The notes: a model not told the origin generated them from the sequence alone. A stretch of DNA of 64,000 bases from Salipiger bermudensis (GCF_020171625.1 NZ_JAIUZY010000011.1:124001-188000); one strand, 5' to 3'. Positions 8,183 through 17,013 are shown, numbered from the stretch's first letter. Translations and numbers: made by a program.

Positions 8183-9162
8183 TGGCACGCAAGGGAATTC
8201 TCGAACCACGCATCACACCGCTGGGCGGCGGATCGGCTCCAACCGACCGGAAGAGCGCCGCCGAGGCGCGGATGATGCCACGCGGCGCGGTCGGCGCGCT
8301 GCAATCCTCGCTCACCAAACTGCAAGAAAACGCGGTGCAGGAGGTGGACCCCGCGCTGATCGACGATGCCGGCTACGAAGACCGGCTCGGGATCAACGAC
8401 GAGGCGCAGAACCAGCTGAAAGAGAGCCTGCAGACCTATGGTCAGCAGGTTCCCGTGCTTTTGCGCCCCCACCCCAAGAGCGCCGGACGCTACGAGATCG
8501 TCTATGGCCGGCGCCGCCTCAGGGCGCTGCGCGACCTTGGCCTCAAGGTCAAGGCGATGGTGCGCCAGCTCGACGACCACGCGTTGGTCATGGCGCAGGG
8601 CCAGGAAAACACCTCGCGGCAGGATCTGAGCTTCGTCGAAAAAGCCAGCTTCGCGGCGCAGCTGCAGGAGGGCGGCTATGACCGGCAGACAATCGCCGCG
8701 GCGCTGTCGATTGACCTGCCGATGGTCAGCCGGATGCTCAAGGTGGGCACGGCCTTCTCGCTGCCCTTCCTGCGCCGCATCGGCTCGGCCCCCGGAATCG
8801 GGCGCGATCGCTGGATGAGCCTGGCCAAGCTGCTGGAGGACGGCGCCGCGCAGACCCGTGTCGAGAGCGCCATGGCCGCCCCGGGCTTCGAGGAGCTCGA
8901 TTCCGACGCCCGCTTCGAGGAGGTGTTCGGCGCCGCGCAGCGCAAGACCGCCACCCCGGCCAAGGCCCCTGCCCCGCGTCCGCGCACCCTGCGCACGGTG
9001 GATGGCGCACCGCTGGCCGAGATCCGCAGCACCGGACGGGGCCTGACCCTGACCGTCCCGTCGAAAACCGCAAACGGCTTCGACCGCTGGCTCGACAAGC
9101 AGGCGGAAGAGATCATCAAAGAGCTTCACGACCGCTGGCAAAGCACCCGGTCGGAGGACTGA
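8182..9162 (+). CDS. repB: Plasmid partition DNA-binding protein RepB (ParB family)
   Basis: 326 residues. The ParB N-terminal CTPase/clamp region includes GRRRLRAL and QENTSRQDLSFVEKA, followed by the HTH IAAALSIDLPMVSRMLKVG that reads parS. The C terminus is a basic, likely dimerising tail. It starts inside the repA stop codon. Its probable target is the 22-bp palindrome at 10814-10835 and flanking half sites. An in-frame ATG at 8170 lies inside repA and is less likely. Confidence 0.93.
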   Translation: MARKGILEPRITPLGGGSAPTDRKSAAEARMMPRGAVGALQSSLTKLQENAVQEVDPALIDDAGYEDRLGINDEAQNQLKESLQTYGQQVPVLLRPHPKSAGRYEIVYGRRRLRALRDLGLKVKAMVRQLDDHALVMAQGQENTSRQDLSFVEKASFAAQLQEGGYDRQTIAAALSIDLPMVSRMLKVGTAFSLPFLRRIGSAPGIGRDRWMSLAKLLEDGAAQTRVESAMAAPGFEELDSDARFEEVFGAAQRKTATPAKAPAPRPRTLRTVDGAPLAEIRSTGRGLTLTVPSKTANGFDRWLDKQAEEIIKELHDRWQSTRSED

Positions 9163-9205
9163 GAGCAGTAGAAAGATAACAAGGAGGCACGAGAGGACAG
9201 GCGAC

Positions 9206-9257
9206 AAAAGAAAAGCCCCCCAGGATTGATCCCGGAAGGCCCTTCTCGAACGTAGCA
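9206..9257 (-). ncRNA. Predicted repABC antisense RNA (ctRNA) between repB and repC
   Basis: On the minus strand a TTGACA (9291-9286) lies about 18 bases before TAACTC (9267-9262), giving a start near 9257. The transcript would run into a 15-base-pair hairpin (arms 9244-9230 and 9225-9211, tetraloop TCAA, only Watson-Crick and G-U pairs) followed by a T-rich tail (to about 9206), a good intrinsic terminator. repABC replicons are known to encode a counter-transcribed RNA of about this size here, which blocks repC expression and sets copy number. Ends are approximate. Confidence 0.65.
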
Positions 9258-9343
9258 ATTTGAGTTAGCCGCCAGACCCGGACTCTGTCAACCATGCATC
9301 GCGGTGCAGGGGCGGAGAATTGTTGTCTTTCGTGAAATGTCAC

Positions 9344-10495
9344 ATGGAAAACACGTCCCGACCCCCGTTCGGGCGACCGGTTGCGGCTTGTCTGCCGTCA
9401 TCGGACGCCTCGCAACGGCACACTCCCCCTATGCCCGACAAATGGGCGCTGTTGCGCGACCTGACCACCGGCGCCGAGGCGTTCGGTCTTGGTCATCGCA
9501 CGCTGTCGGTGCTGAAGGCGCTGCTGACCTTCTGGCCGGAGCGCGAATTGCCCGGCGACCCCGACGGTGCGATCGTCTTTCCGTCGAACCGGGTGCTGTC
9601 CGAGCGGCTTTCGGGGATGCCCGAGAGCACGTTGCGCCGGCATCTGGCCAAGCTCGTCGAGATCGGCATTGTCAGCCGTCACGACAGCCCCAACCGCAAG
9701 CGCTATGCCCGCGGACAGTCTGGTGTGATCGGCATCGCCTTCGGGTTCGATCTCTCCCCCCTCGCCCGCCATGCCGAGGAATTCGCCTCGGCCGCGGCCC
9801 TCGTGACCGCACAGCGCGAGCGCATTTCGGTGCTGCGCGCCAAGCTCGGGATGCTGCGGCACCGTCTGACCGAAGATGGCGCCCCGGACGAGCTGATCGA
9901 CGCGGCGCGGCTGATGCTGCGCCGCCGGGCCTCCGAGCAGGATCTGGCCGGCCTCGTGACCCGCCTCGAGGCCGCGATCCCTGCCCCGGATGCCGTAACG
10001 CCCACGCCCCAGCCCGTCACGGAAACAACCAGAATGAGCGCCAGCGCCGCCCGAAATGAGCGGCACATACAAGAAACAGATAAAACTATTTCTGACTCTG
10101 AGTCCGCGCCCTCGTCTGACGCAGCGCTCACCGAGAGCGCGGGATCTGCAGAGAAGGTGACAGCGATCACCGTTCCGATGATCACCGAAGCCTGCCGAGA
10201 GTATCGGGCCTTCTTCCCCGATCAGCCACGAGGCTGGCACGATGTCGTGTCGATTTCCCAGAGGCTGGCGCCGATGCTCGGGATCGATCCGCCGGTGCTG
10301 CAGGAGGCGCAGCGGATCATGGGCCATGAGCGCGCCGCGGCGACGGTGCTCTGTCTGCTCGAACGCGCCAACGAGATCCGAAAACCCGGCGCCTACCTGC
10401 GACGGCTGACACAGGTGGCACGCAAGGGCAGCTTCTCGGTCGGTGCGATGCTGTCGGCGGCCAGTCGGCGCGCGCCCGTGCCGGCCTTTGCCTGA
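9344..10495 (+). CDS. repC: Replication initiator RepC
   Basis: 383 residues from ATG 9344, with the RepC signature FGRP near the N terminus and a winged-helix initiator region (FPSNRVLSERLSGMPESTLRRHLAKLVEIGIV). RepC is the replication initiator of repABC plasmids, and the origin normally lies within its own coding sequence. The ATG has no good ribosome binding site; TTG 9323, with GGAG six bases upstream, would add seven residues. Position after repB and the predicted antisense RNA confirms the family. Residues 230-260 form a low-complexity linker. Confidence 0.92.
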   Translation: MENTSRPPFGRPVAACLPSSDASQRHTPPMPDKWALLRDLTTGAEAFGLGHRTLSVLKALLTFWPERELPGDPDGAIVFPSNRVLSERLSGMPESTLRRHLAKLVEIGIVSRHDSPNRKRYARGQSGVIGIAFGFDLSPLARHAEEFASAAALVTAQRERISVLRAKLGMLRHRLTEDGAPDELIDAARLMLRRRASEQDLAGLVTRLEAAIPAPDAVTPTPQPVTETTRMSASAARNERHIQETDKTISDSESAPSSDAALTESAGSAEKVTAITVPMITEACREYRAFFPDQPRGWHDVVSISQRLAPMLGIDPPVLQEAQRIMGHERAAATVLCLLERANEIRKPGAYLRRLTQVARKGSFSVGAMLSAASRRAPVPAFA

Positions 10496-10753
10496 TGGCG
10501 GGGGAACGGTGGTGTTGGGTCACGACGCTGATGCGCGGGTGTGGCGTGTGAAGGCCGGACATCGAGGTGCTCCGCTTTGCATGGCCTTCTGCGCTGCCGG
10601 GGCTGGATCGTCGCCGGAATGGTGATGCTTGCTGTCCATTGGACGGAAAGACTTGCGTACGGGCCGCGAGACCGGCATAGGTTTGGCAGGGCCTCAGAGC
10701 GGAGGCCGGGCGATTGGTCCCTGTCTCTGCGCGATCGAAGCGGGTGACGGCCG

Positions 10754-10763
10754 AATTGTCAGC
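10754..10763 (+). promoter_or_regulatory. parS: Putative parS half site 1
   Basis: AATTGTCAGC matches the left half of the full palindrome at 10814-10835. The right half is degenerate (CGGTCCGG). It lies 62 bases upstream of the full site, centre to centre. Confidence 0.4.
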
Positions 10764-10813
10764 CGGTCCGGGCCAAAACCCTCCAAAACCACCTGAAAAC
10801 AGGCGAAAATGGG

Positions 10814-10835
10814 CAAATTGTCAGCTGACAATTTG
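10814..10835. promoter_or_regulatory. parS: Putative parS partition site, perfect 22-bp palindrome
   Basis: CAAATTGTCAG / CTGACAATTTG is a perfect palindrome. Its core recurs as half sites at 10754-10763 and 10894-10903. A long perfect palindrome next to repABC is the expected centromere-like target of RepB. No copy was noticed elsewhere in the window, which fits a dedicated anchor. Confidence 0.65.
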
Positions 10836-10893
10836 GAAATTCGCGTCTTTTCAAACGCTTAGCCAAAAGGCGCTCCGGCAAACTGAGAAAACG

Positions 10894-10903
10894 GCTGACA
10901 ATT
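10894..10903 (+). promoter_or_regulatory. parS: Putative parS half site 2
   Basis: GCTGACAATT matches the right half of the palindrome at 10814-10835; the left half is not conserved. It lies 70 bases downstream of the full site, centre to centre. Confidence 0.4.
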
Positions 10904-11040
10904 CGTTGCGACCCTTGGCTGTGTTCCGGCAAAACGGCGTCTTGGCTACACTGAAGCTCCACGGGCGCGGCCCGACATGACCCGAGAGCGATGATGAGCC
11001 CGACATCCACGCCGCCTGCCACGATAGACGGAACCGCCGG

Positions 11041-11706
11041 ATGACGGCGGCGCTCGACGTTCCGGGCGCGATGCTTCGCAGTCGTGATCTGCTGGCGCTT
11101 CGCGACATCGCGCTGGCGTCGCACGACCCCTGGTCACCGTGCCAGGTCATGTTGGTTGCCGATTTCCGTCCATCGATGCTGCGCGGGCTGATCCGCGCGT
11201 TTCGCTCCGTGGCCGCCGCCGAGGCGCTGGTGCTGGTGGGCTGGCGGGTGGCCGAGGCTGGCGGGCAGGTGGGGCTTCTGGCGGTCGGCTGGGGCGCGCC
11301 GGTGCTGGTGGCGCCGTCGAGCGGGGCAGGGGCGATGCCAGAGGTCATCACGGGGCTGGTGCGGGCGCATGATCTCGCGGCAGCGAATGCCATGGCCGGC
11401 TGCCTCGACGATCCGCCGCTGGACCGGAGCCTCGTATCGCTCGACCGGCTGACAACCGATGGCGAGCTTATCATCGCCTCCGGCTTCGAGACCCCCGGAG
11501 CGGCACTGTCGCGGCGGCTTGGCATGCTGAGCGACACCCACGTGCTGAGGCTGATCCGGATCACCGACCTGTCGTTCACCGGCGAGGTGCAGGACGATCC
11601 CGAGGCGCCCGAGCTGCCCGGTGTCAGCGCGATCTCGCTCGATGCCTGCCTGCCGCCCGACGCAATCGCGCGTGTGTTGCGCCCGGACTGGTGGCAGCCG
11701 CGCTGA
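11041..11706 (+). CDS. Unknown protein next to repABC
   Basis: 221 residues, not recognised. The composition is mixed alpha/beta with Gly/Ala/Val-rich strands (EALVLVGWRVAEAGGQVGLLAVGWG), no signal peptide, no clear membrane segment and a single Cys in each of three places. The C terminus ends PDWWQPR. The codon pattern is that of a real gene in this genome. The start is uncertain because no strong ribosome binding site precedes ATG 11041. It stands between the partition sites and gfa, so it could belong to the replicon backbone or the metabolic island. Confidence 0.65.
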   Translation: MTAALDVPGAMLRSRDLLALRDIALASHDPWSPCQVMLVADFRPSMLRGLIRAFRSVAAAEALVLVGWRVAEAGGQVGLLAVGWGAPVLVAPSSGAGAMPEVITGLVRAHDLAAANAMAGCLDDPPLDRSLVSLDRLTTDGELIIASGFETPGAALSRRLGMLSDTHVLRLIRITDLSFTGEVQDDPEAPELPGVSAISLDACLPPDAIARVLRPDWWQPR

Positions 11707-11954
11707 CGGGACAAACGTTGCGGGGCTATCCCTGAGAACTTGTCGGTTCGCCTGCGAGTTTCCGGTTTGAATTTACTTTCCGTCCGCGAAATCGGCAATT
11801 CCCTTGTCCAAAAGGACAGCACTCTGCGGAGACCTCGGCATTTTCGACTTCAGGCCGATACGAAAGGGTGTCTTGTCCGAGCGCCGGGCCGGGCGCACGC
11901 TGAAATGCGGGCGACGCATGGAGACGCCGCTCAATAGGGAGGAGAACTCGACAG

Positions 11955-12581
11955 ATGGGAATTCTCGACAAGATCTTTGGCGGCCAGACCGAAAGCGCCG
12001 CTCCGAAATACAGCCACGTGAAGATTCACCCGGCGGTCGATGGCGGGGTCAAACCCGCGAGCCCCGGCTTTTCCGGCGGCACGCTGAAATGCAAATGCCC
12101 AAGCGATCAGGTGGTGGTGAAGCTCGACGCGCAGACCGCGCACAATCACGTCTGCGGCTGCACCAAGTGCTGGAAGCCCAAGGGCGCGATCTTCAGCCAG
12201 GTGGCGGTGGTCGGGCGCGACAAGCTCAAGGTCGCCGCGCATGAGGAAAAGCTCGAGATCGTCGACGCCTCGGCCGCGATCCAGCGCCATGCCTGCAAGG
12301 GATGCGGCGTCCACATGTATGGCCGCATCGAGAACACCGGTCATCCGTTCCACGGGCTCGATTTCGTCCATACCGAGCTGTCGCCGCAATCCGGGTGGGC
12401 GCCGGCGGAGTTCGCGGCCTTCGTGTCGTCGGTGATCGAATCCGGGGTCGACCCCGACCGCATGGACGAGATCCGCGGGCGGCTGCGCGAGCTTGGGCTG
12501 GCGCCCTATGACTGCCTGTCGCCGCCGCTGATGGATGCCATTGCCACCCATGTCGCCAAGCAAAGCGGCGCGCTGCACTAG
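11955..12581 (+). CDS. gfa: S-(hydroxymethyl)glutathione synthase Gfa
   Basis: 208 residues with the Gfa zinc cysteines in order: CKC at about residues 41-43, CGCTKC in the [17 protein letters not shown] block, and [12 protein letters not shown]. The near-complete match to the Paracoccus-type Gfa pattern (KIHPAVD at the start, [19 protein letters not shown] at the end) makes the name secure. It accelerates condensation of formaldehyde with glutathione. Formaldehyde and other aldehydes are products of PQQ alcohol oxidation, which suits its place beside pqq genes. Strong GGAGGAGA site at 11938-11945. The partner dehydrogenase is not in the window. Confidence 0.93.
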   Translation: MGILDKIFGGQTESAAPKYSHVKIHPAVDGGVKPASPGFSGGTLKCKCPSDQVVVKLDAQTAHNHVCGCTKCWKPKGAIFSQVAVVGRDKLKVAAHEEKLEIVDASAAIQRHACKGCGVHMYGRIENTGHPFHGLDFVHTELSPQSGWAPAEFAAFVSSVIESGVDPDRMDEIRGRLRELGLAPYDCLSPPLMDAIATHVAKQSGALH

Positions 12582-12601
12582 CGACGGCTGACACCCAGTG
12601 C

Positions 12602-12639
12602 GTGGCCCCGCGAGACGCTGCCGCCCGTGTCGGGGCCAC
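12602..12639 (+). terminator. Hairpin after gfa
   Basis: GTGGCCCCG (12602-12610) and CGGGGCCAC (12631-12639) are perfect complements with a 20-base loop, between gfa and the LuxR-type regulator. There is no T-run, so rho-independent activity is uncertain. Confidence 0.4.
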
Positions 12640-12696
12640 AACACCATTGCGCGAATGAAATCGGCTGCCTAACCTTCCTTCCGGGAGGACATTTCA

Positions 12697-13422
12697 ATGA
12701 AGGACGTTTCCGAGGCCCGCATGCCGGGCGCCGTTCGGTCGGTCATGATCGTGGACGACCATCCGCTCTACAGCGATGCGCTGGCAGCGGCGATCCAGCT
12801 GGTGTTTTCCGAGTGCCGGATGGAAAAGGCCCAGACCCTCGGCGCGGCGCTGGACCTGATCGAGGCCGGGCTGGCACCGGATCTGGTGATGTTCGACCTC
12901 AAGCTGCCGGATGTCTGCGGCATCTCGGGGTTCCAGCGCTTGCGAGAGGCACTGCCGGATGCGCCGATCCTGGTGATCTCGTCGCTGACCTCGGCGCAGG
13001 TCGTGCAAGCAGTGATGGAGGAGGGCGCGGCGGGCTTCTTGCCCAAGGATGCGCCTTCGCCGATGCTGCGGCAGGCCCTGCGCGAGATCGCGGGCGGGGC
13101 GACCTATGTGCACCCGGGCTACCAGAGCAGCGCCGCATCCGGCGCGGAGGACATGCCGTTCGAGGCGCTGCACCCCAAGCTCGCCGAACTGACCCCGCAG
13201 CAGCAGCGCATCATGAAGTTGATCTGCGCCGGCAAGCCCAACAAGCAGATCGCCTACGAGCTGTCGTTGGCCGAGGCCACGGTCAAGGCCCACATTACCG
13301 CGCTGCTGCGTCGGCTCGGGGTGCAGAACCGCACCCAGGCGGCGGTGCTGGTCGAGAACTCGGCCCCGGCCACCACGATCGGCGCCGGCGAGGCCGACGC
13401 GCAGGCCTTCCTGAGCCGCTGA
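12697..13422 (+). CDS. LuxR/NarL-family response regulator
   Basis: 241 residues. The receiver domain (about 14-130) has the acidic pair VDDHP and phospho-acceptor Asp67 in MFDLKLPD, with the conserved Lys in FLPKDAP. A LuxR-type HTH (about 165-225) shows LTPQQQRIMKLICAGKPNKQIAYELSLAEATVKAH. It is the first gene of a three-gene set with a FIST protein and a hybrid kinase, next to gfa and in a PQQ region. This resembles the FlhSR/RfdSR formaldehyde or methanol regulators of Paracoccus and Rhodobacter and AgmR/ErbR of Pseudomonas; orthology is inferred, not shown. Confidence 0.88.
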   Translation: MKDVSEARMPGAVRSVMIVDDHPLYSDALAAAIQLVFSECRMEKAQTLGAALDLIEAGLAPDLVMFDLKLPDVCGISGFQRLREALPDAPILVISSLTSAQVVQAVMEEGAAGFLPKDAPSPMLRQALREIAGGATYVHPGYQSSAASGAEDMPFEALHPKLAELTPQQQRIMKLICAGKPNKQIAYELSLAEATVKAHITALLRRLGVQNRTQAAVLVENSAPATTIGAGEADAQAFLSR

Positions 13423-13425
13423 GCC

Positions 13426-14583
13426 ATGCGCGACGATCAGACGCCGCCGCGCTTCGTGCAGGTTGCCGCCTCGCGCCAGCGCGTCGCGCAGGCGGCGGTG
13501 CAAGAGGCGCTGGCCGGGATCGACCTGCACGAGACCTGCTTCCTGCTCGCCCTCGTGCCCGACGGGCTGTCGCTCGAGGCGGTGGCGAGCGCGCTCGACG
13601 ACGGGGCAGGGGGGGTGCCGGTTTTCGGCTGCACGACGGCTGGCACGATCACCACCGAGGGCTACGAGACCGAAGCGCTCTTGCTGCTGGCCTTCCCGCG
13701 GGCGCATTTCCGCTGCGCCTCGATGCTCATCGCGCCGCTCAAACCGATGTCGATGAAATCCATCGCCAGCGAGCTGCGCAACCACGCCGCCCGCTTCCGC
13801 CGCACCGCGGGCTGGAACCGGCTGGCGCTGATCTTTGCCGACGGTCTGTCGAAGCAGGAGGACCTGCTGGTCGCCACGCTCGAGGCGGCGCTTGGAGAGG
13901 TGCCGGTGTTCGGCGGCTCGGCGGGCGACAACCTGTCCTTCCGGGAAACCTTCGTCCTGCACGAGGGGCAGTTTCACACCAACGCCGCGCTGCTGCTGCT
14001 GCTCGAGACCGACCTCGCGTTCCAGGGGCTGGGGTTCGATCACTTCCTGCCCACCGACGTGCAGATGGTGGTCACCAAGGCGCTGCCCGACGAGCGGCTG
14101 GTGCTCGAGATCAACGGTGCGCCGGCGGCGCTGGAATATGCCCGCCTCATTGGCCGCCCGGTGGAGCAGCTCTCACCGGAGGTGTTTGCCGAGAACCCGA
14201 TGCTGGTGCGGCAGAACATGAACTACCACGTGCGCGCCGTGCATGACGCGCCGGGGGCGCACGCGCTGTCGTTTCTCGGGGCCATCGATGACGGGCTGAT
14301 CCTGACGCTGGGCCGCGGCAAGGAGATCCTCGAGACGCTGGAGGCCGGGCTCGACGTGAAGGGCCCGCGCGCGGTGGCGCCTGATTTCGTGCTGGGCTTC
14401 GATTGCGTGCTGCGCAAGCTCGAGATCGAGCAGAAGCATCTCGGCGCGCAGGTCAGCGAGATCTTTCGCCGGCGCCGGGTGCTGGGGTTCAACACCTATG
14501 GCGAGCAGCATTGCGGGGTGCATGTGAACCAGACCTTCGTGGGCGTCGCCTTCTTCGAGCCGGGGAGGCACAGCTTCGCATGA
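13426..14583 (+). CDS. FIST domain sensory protein
   Basis: 385 residues with FIST_N and FIST_C architecture. FIST_N blocks are VPVFGCTTAGTITTEGY and VPVFGGSAGDNLSF. FIST_C follows from about residue 200 (LIGRPVEQLSPEVFAENPMLVR, then FNTYGEQHCGVHVNQTFVG). FIST proteins are cytoplasmic sensors thought to bind small ligands such as amino acids. It lies three bases after the regulator and overlaps the kinase start by ATGA (14580), so regulator, FIST protein and kinase are probably co-expressed and may form one signalling unit. Confidence 0.88.
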   Translation: MRDDQTPPRFVQVAASRQRVAQAAVQEALAGIDLHETCFLLALVPDGLSLEAVASALDDGAGGVPVFGCTTAGTITTEGYETEALLLLAFPRAHFRCASMLIAPLKPMSMKSIASELRNHAARFRRTAGWNRLALIFADGLSKQEDLLVATLEAALGEVPVFGGSAGDNLSFRETFVLHEGQFHTNAALLLLLETDLAFQGLGFDHFLPTDVQMVVTKALPDERLVLEINGAPAALEYARLIGRPVEQLSPEVFAENPMLVRQNMNYHVRAVHDAPGAHALSFLGAIDDGLILTLGRGKEILETLEAGLDVKGPRAVAPDFVLGFDCVLRKLEIEQKHLGAQVSEIFRRRRVLGFNTYGEQHCGVHVNQTFVGVAFFEPGRHSFA

Positions 14584-16826
14584 TCGACCCGGACGAACCG
14601 CTCGACATCCAGCTCGCCCGGCAGGCCAAGATCATCGACGCGCTGATGCGCCGTGCCAACCGGCAGCACGAGGTCGGCAGCTCGGCCTATGGCGCCTTCC
14701 AGTCGGCCATCGCGCTGCAGGGTCAGATCTGGGCCAAGACCCGCGATCTCGAGCGCACCACCGACGAGCTGCGCCATGCCCGCGACGACACCCTGCGGAT
14801 GCGCAAGAACCTCGCCGACGCGCTGGCGGCGATGGATGGGGGCGTTGCGCTGTTCACCGCCGGGCGGCTCGAGGTCTGCAACGACATCTTCCAGGCGCTG
14901 CTGCCCGACATCTCGGAACGGCTGCAGCCGGGGCTGGAGATCGACGCCTGTTTCGCCGCCATGGCCGACAGCCTCTATCTGGTGACCGTGGAGGGCAGTT
15001 TCGACACCGCGCTGGCGCAGGCGAGGCGGGGCAGGGTGGGGGCCTCGGTGGTGTCGCTGGTGATCGAGCTGGTGGGCGATCGCTGGTACCAGATCAACCT
15101 GCAGCGCACGAGCGCCGAGAACATGGTGCTGCTGCTCACCGAGATCACCACCATCGTGCGCCGCAACCGCTCGGAGAAGGAGAGCCTGATCGACCGTCAG
15201 GCCGACTATCTTCAGGCGGTGTTCGAGAACATGACGTCCGGGGTCTGCACCTTCTCGCCCGAGGGCGAGGTGATGATGTACAACCAGCAGTTCCGCCAGC
15301 TTCTGGGGCTGCCCTACACCATGCTGCAGCAGGGCTCGGACCTGCACCGGATGCTTGACTTCGTCGCCCAGCACGCGCTCATCACCGAGGCCGAGAATTT
15401 CGATATCGGCTACTGGCTCGAGCGGCTCGAGCGGCAGGGACGGCTGCGCCGCCGGGTGCGCCATGCCACGGGACGGATGCTGGACCTGCACGCGCACCGG
15501 CTGCCCGATGGCGGGGTGCTGCTCGAACTCAAGGACGTCACGCTCGAGACCCGGGCCACGGTGATGCTGGAGAACCGGGTGGCCGAGCGCACCACCGAGC
15601 TGACCCATGCCAATGCCCAGCTGCGCCAGCAATTCGCCGAGATGGCGCGGGTCGAGGAGGAACTGCGCGTCGCCAAGGAGCGCGCCGAGGCGGCGGTGTC
15701 GTCCAAGACCCGGTTCCTCGCCGCCGCCAGCCACGACCTGTTGCAGCCGATCAATGCCGCCAAGCTGCTGATCGCCACGCTGAAGGACAGCGCCGCCGAG
15801 AGCCGGTTCGCGCCGATGATCGAGCGGCTCGACGGATCGTTCGCCTCGATCGAACAGCTGCTGCACTCGCTGCTCGACATCTCGCGGCTCGATTCGACGG
15901 ACCGCGCGCTGACGCCCTCGGATGTGTGTCTGGGCACGCTGATGCGCAGCGTCTGGGAGGACCAGACCCCGGTGGCGCAGCGAAAGGGGGTGCAGCTCGA
16001 CGTGGTGCCGAGCATGGTCTTCGTGCGCTCGGACCCGGTCTACCTGCTGCGCTCGATCCAGAACCTCGTGGTCAACGCGCTGCAATACACCCCGGAGGGC
16101 GGTCGGGTGCTGGTGGGCTGCCGCCGCAAGGGCGGCGCGGTGGAGCTGCAGGTCTGGGACACCGGCATCGGCATCAGCCGCAAGGACCAGAAGCGGATCT
16201 TCGAGGAGTTCGCCCGCGCCGACAACGTGCCGCTGGGCTCGGGCGTGGGGCTGGGCCTGTCGATCGTCGACCGCACCTGCCGCCATCTCGGGCACAAGGT
16301 GCGGGTGCGCTCGAAGCCGGGGATCGGCTCGGTCTTCTCGGTCGAGATGGAAGCGGCCGCCGGCCGGCGAATGGAGCCGCAGGAGCGCTGCGACACGGCC
16401 CCGGCGAAGGTCGAGACCGAGGCCGAGATGGACCACCTCATCGTGGTGATCGAGAACGACCCGGACGTGCTCTTCGCGCTGACCGGAAAGCTCGAGCAAT
16501 GGGGGGCGAGCGTGTTCGCGGCGCGCTCGGCGGCGGAGGCGCTGACCCATGTGCGCGACATGGGCATGGCGCCCGACATCGTGCTGGCCGATTACCAGCT
16601 CGACGATGGCGAGACCGGGGACCGGGCGATTGCGGCGGTGCGGGCCGAGTGCGGCGTGCGCGTGCCGGCGATCATGATCACCGCCGACCGCAGCAACGCG
16701 CTTCTCAGGCGCGGCGCGCGGGAGGGGTTCTCGGTGCTGACCAAGCCGGTGCAGCTGTCGCGGCTGCGTCCGCTCATCGAGTGGAAGGTGCGCTGGCAGG
16801 CGCCAGAGGAGGGCACGGCGCGGTGA
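14580..16826 (+). CDS. Hybrid sensor histidine kinase with C-terminal receiver
   Basis: 748 residues, no membrane segments, so a cytoplasmic sensor. Order: N-terminal coiled coil and PAS-like regions (about 60-330), a coiled coil, HisKA with phospho-acceptor His385 in AASHDLLQPINAAK, HATPase_c (NLVVNALQYTPEGG, DTGIGISRKDQ, GSGVGLGLSIV), and a receiver domain with Asp671 in VLADYQLDDGE. Start by ATGA overlap with the FIST gene. The absence of membrane spans plus a linked FIST protein suggests an intracellular signal. The partner regulator is most likely the LuxR-type protein two genes upstream. Confidence 0.9.
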   Translation: MIDPDEPLDIQLARQAKIIDALMRRANRQHEVGSSAYGAFQSAIALQGQIWAKTRDLERTTDELRHARDDTLRMRKNLADALAAMDGGVALFTAGRLEVCNDIFQALLPDISERLQPGLEIDACFAAMADSLYLVTVEGSFDTALAQARRGRVGASVVSLVIELVGDRWYQINLQRTSAENMVLLLTEITTIVRRNRSEKESLIDRQADYLQAVFENMTSGVCTFSPEGEVMMYNQQFRQLLGLPYTMLQQGSDLHRMLDFVAQHALITEAENFDIGYWLERLERQGRLRRRVRHATGRMLDLHAHRLPDGGVLLELKDVTLETRATVMLENRVAERTTELTHANAQLRQQFAEMARVEEELRVAKERAEAAVSSKTRFLAAASHDLLQPINAAKLLIATLKDSAAESRFAPMIERLDGSFASIEQLLHSLLDISRLDSTDRALTPSDVCLGTLMRSVWEDQTPVAQRKGVQLDVVPSMVFVRSDPVYLLRSIQNLVVNALQYTPEGGRVLVGCRRKGGAVELQVWDTGIGISRKDQKRIFEEFARADNVPLGSGVGLGLSIVDRTCRHLGHKVRVRSKPGIGSVFSVEMEAAAGRRMEPQERCDTAPAKVETEAEMDHLIVVIENDPDVLFALTGKLEQWGASVFAARSAAEALTHVRDMGMAPDIVLADYQLDDGETGDRAIAAVRAECGVRVPAIMITADRSNALLRRGAREGFSVLTKPVQLSRLRPLIEWKVRWQAPEEGTAR

Positions 16827-16861
16827 CGGTGCGGTGACGGCGGCTGTCGCCGCCGTTCCGC

Positions 16862-16910
16862 CGGGGGGCCAGCCCCCCGGACCCCCCGGGATATTTCCGG
16901 CCAGAAGAAG
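16862..16910 (+). repeat. Rhodobacterales-type GC hairpin plus ATATTTCCGGCCAGAAGAAG motif
   Basis: CCGGGGGG and CCCCCCGG form a perfect hairpin with a four-base loop, followed by a C-rich tract and GATATTTCCGGCCAGAAGAAG. This arrangement is a familiar intergenic repeat of Rhodobacterales genomes, located at gene ends, and probably works as a terminator after the kinase. Recognition is from memory of the motif. Confidence 0.55.
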
Positions 16911-17013
16911 GGCAGGCGGTGGCGCGGGGAGGATAGCCGGGCGCGGCACCGACAAAAGTCGGCAATGACAGGCGGGGCAGGGGGAATAGCATGGCGGCGG
17001 GAGGATTCACATC

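Larger units (their letters stand above)
10496..11040. other. Non-coding region downstream of repC with partition sites
   Basis: 545 bases without a convincing gene. It contains one perfect 22-base palindrome and two half sites with the same core (separate entries), and its AT content rises around 10780-10930. In repABC replicons such palindromes downstream of repC serve as the partition anchor. Short open frames here are Arg-rich or lack ribosome binding sites and are not credited. Confidence 0.55.

Noticed and set aside
10541-10747. Small plus-strand frame after repC
   Set aside because: Arg/Gly-rich product, no ribosome binding site, no similarity recognised; it lies in the region holding the partition sites.
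12627-14246. 539-codon plus-strand frame over the regulator and FIST genes
   Set aside because: Alternate frame of two well-supported genes; Gly/Ala/Arg-rich product without domain.
14496-16955. Minus-strand open frame of 819 codons
   Set aside because: Antisense to the hybrid kinase, where HisKA, HATPase and receiver motifs prove the plus strand; the minus product is low-complexity.
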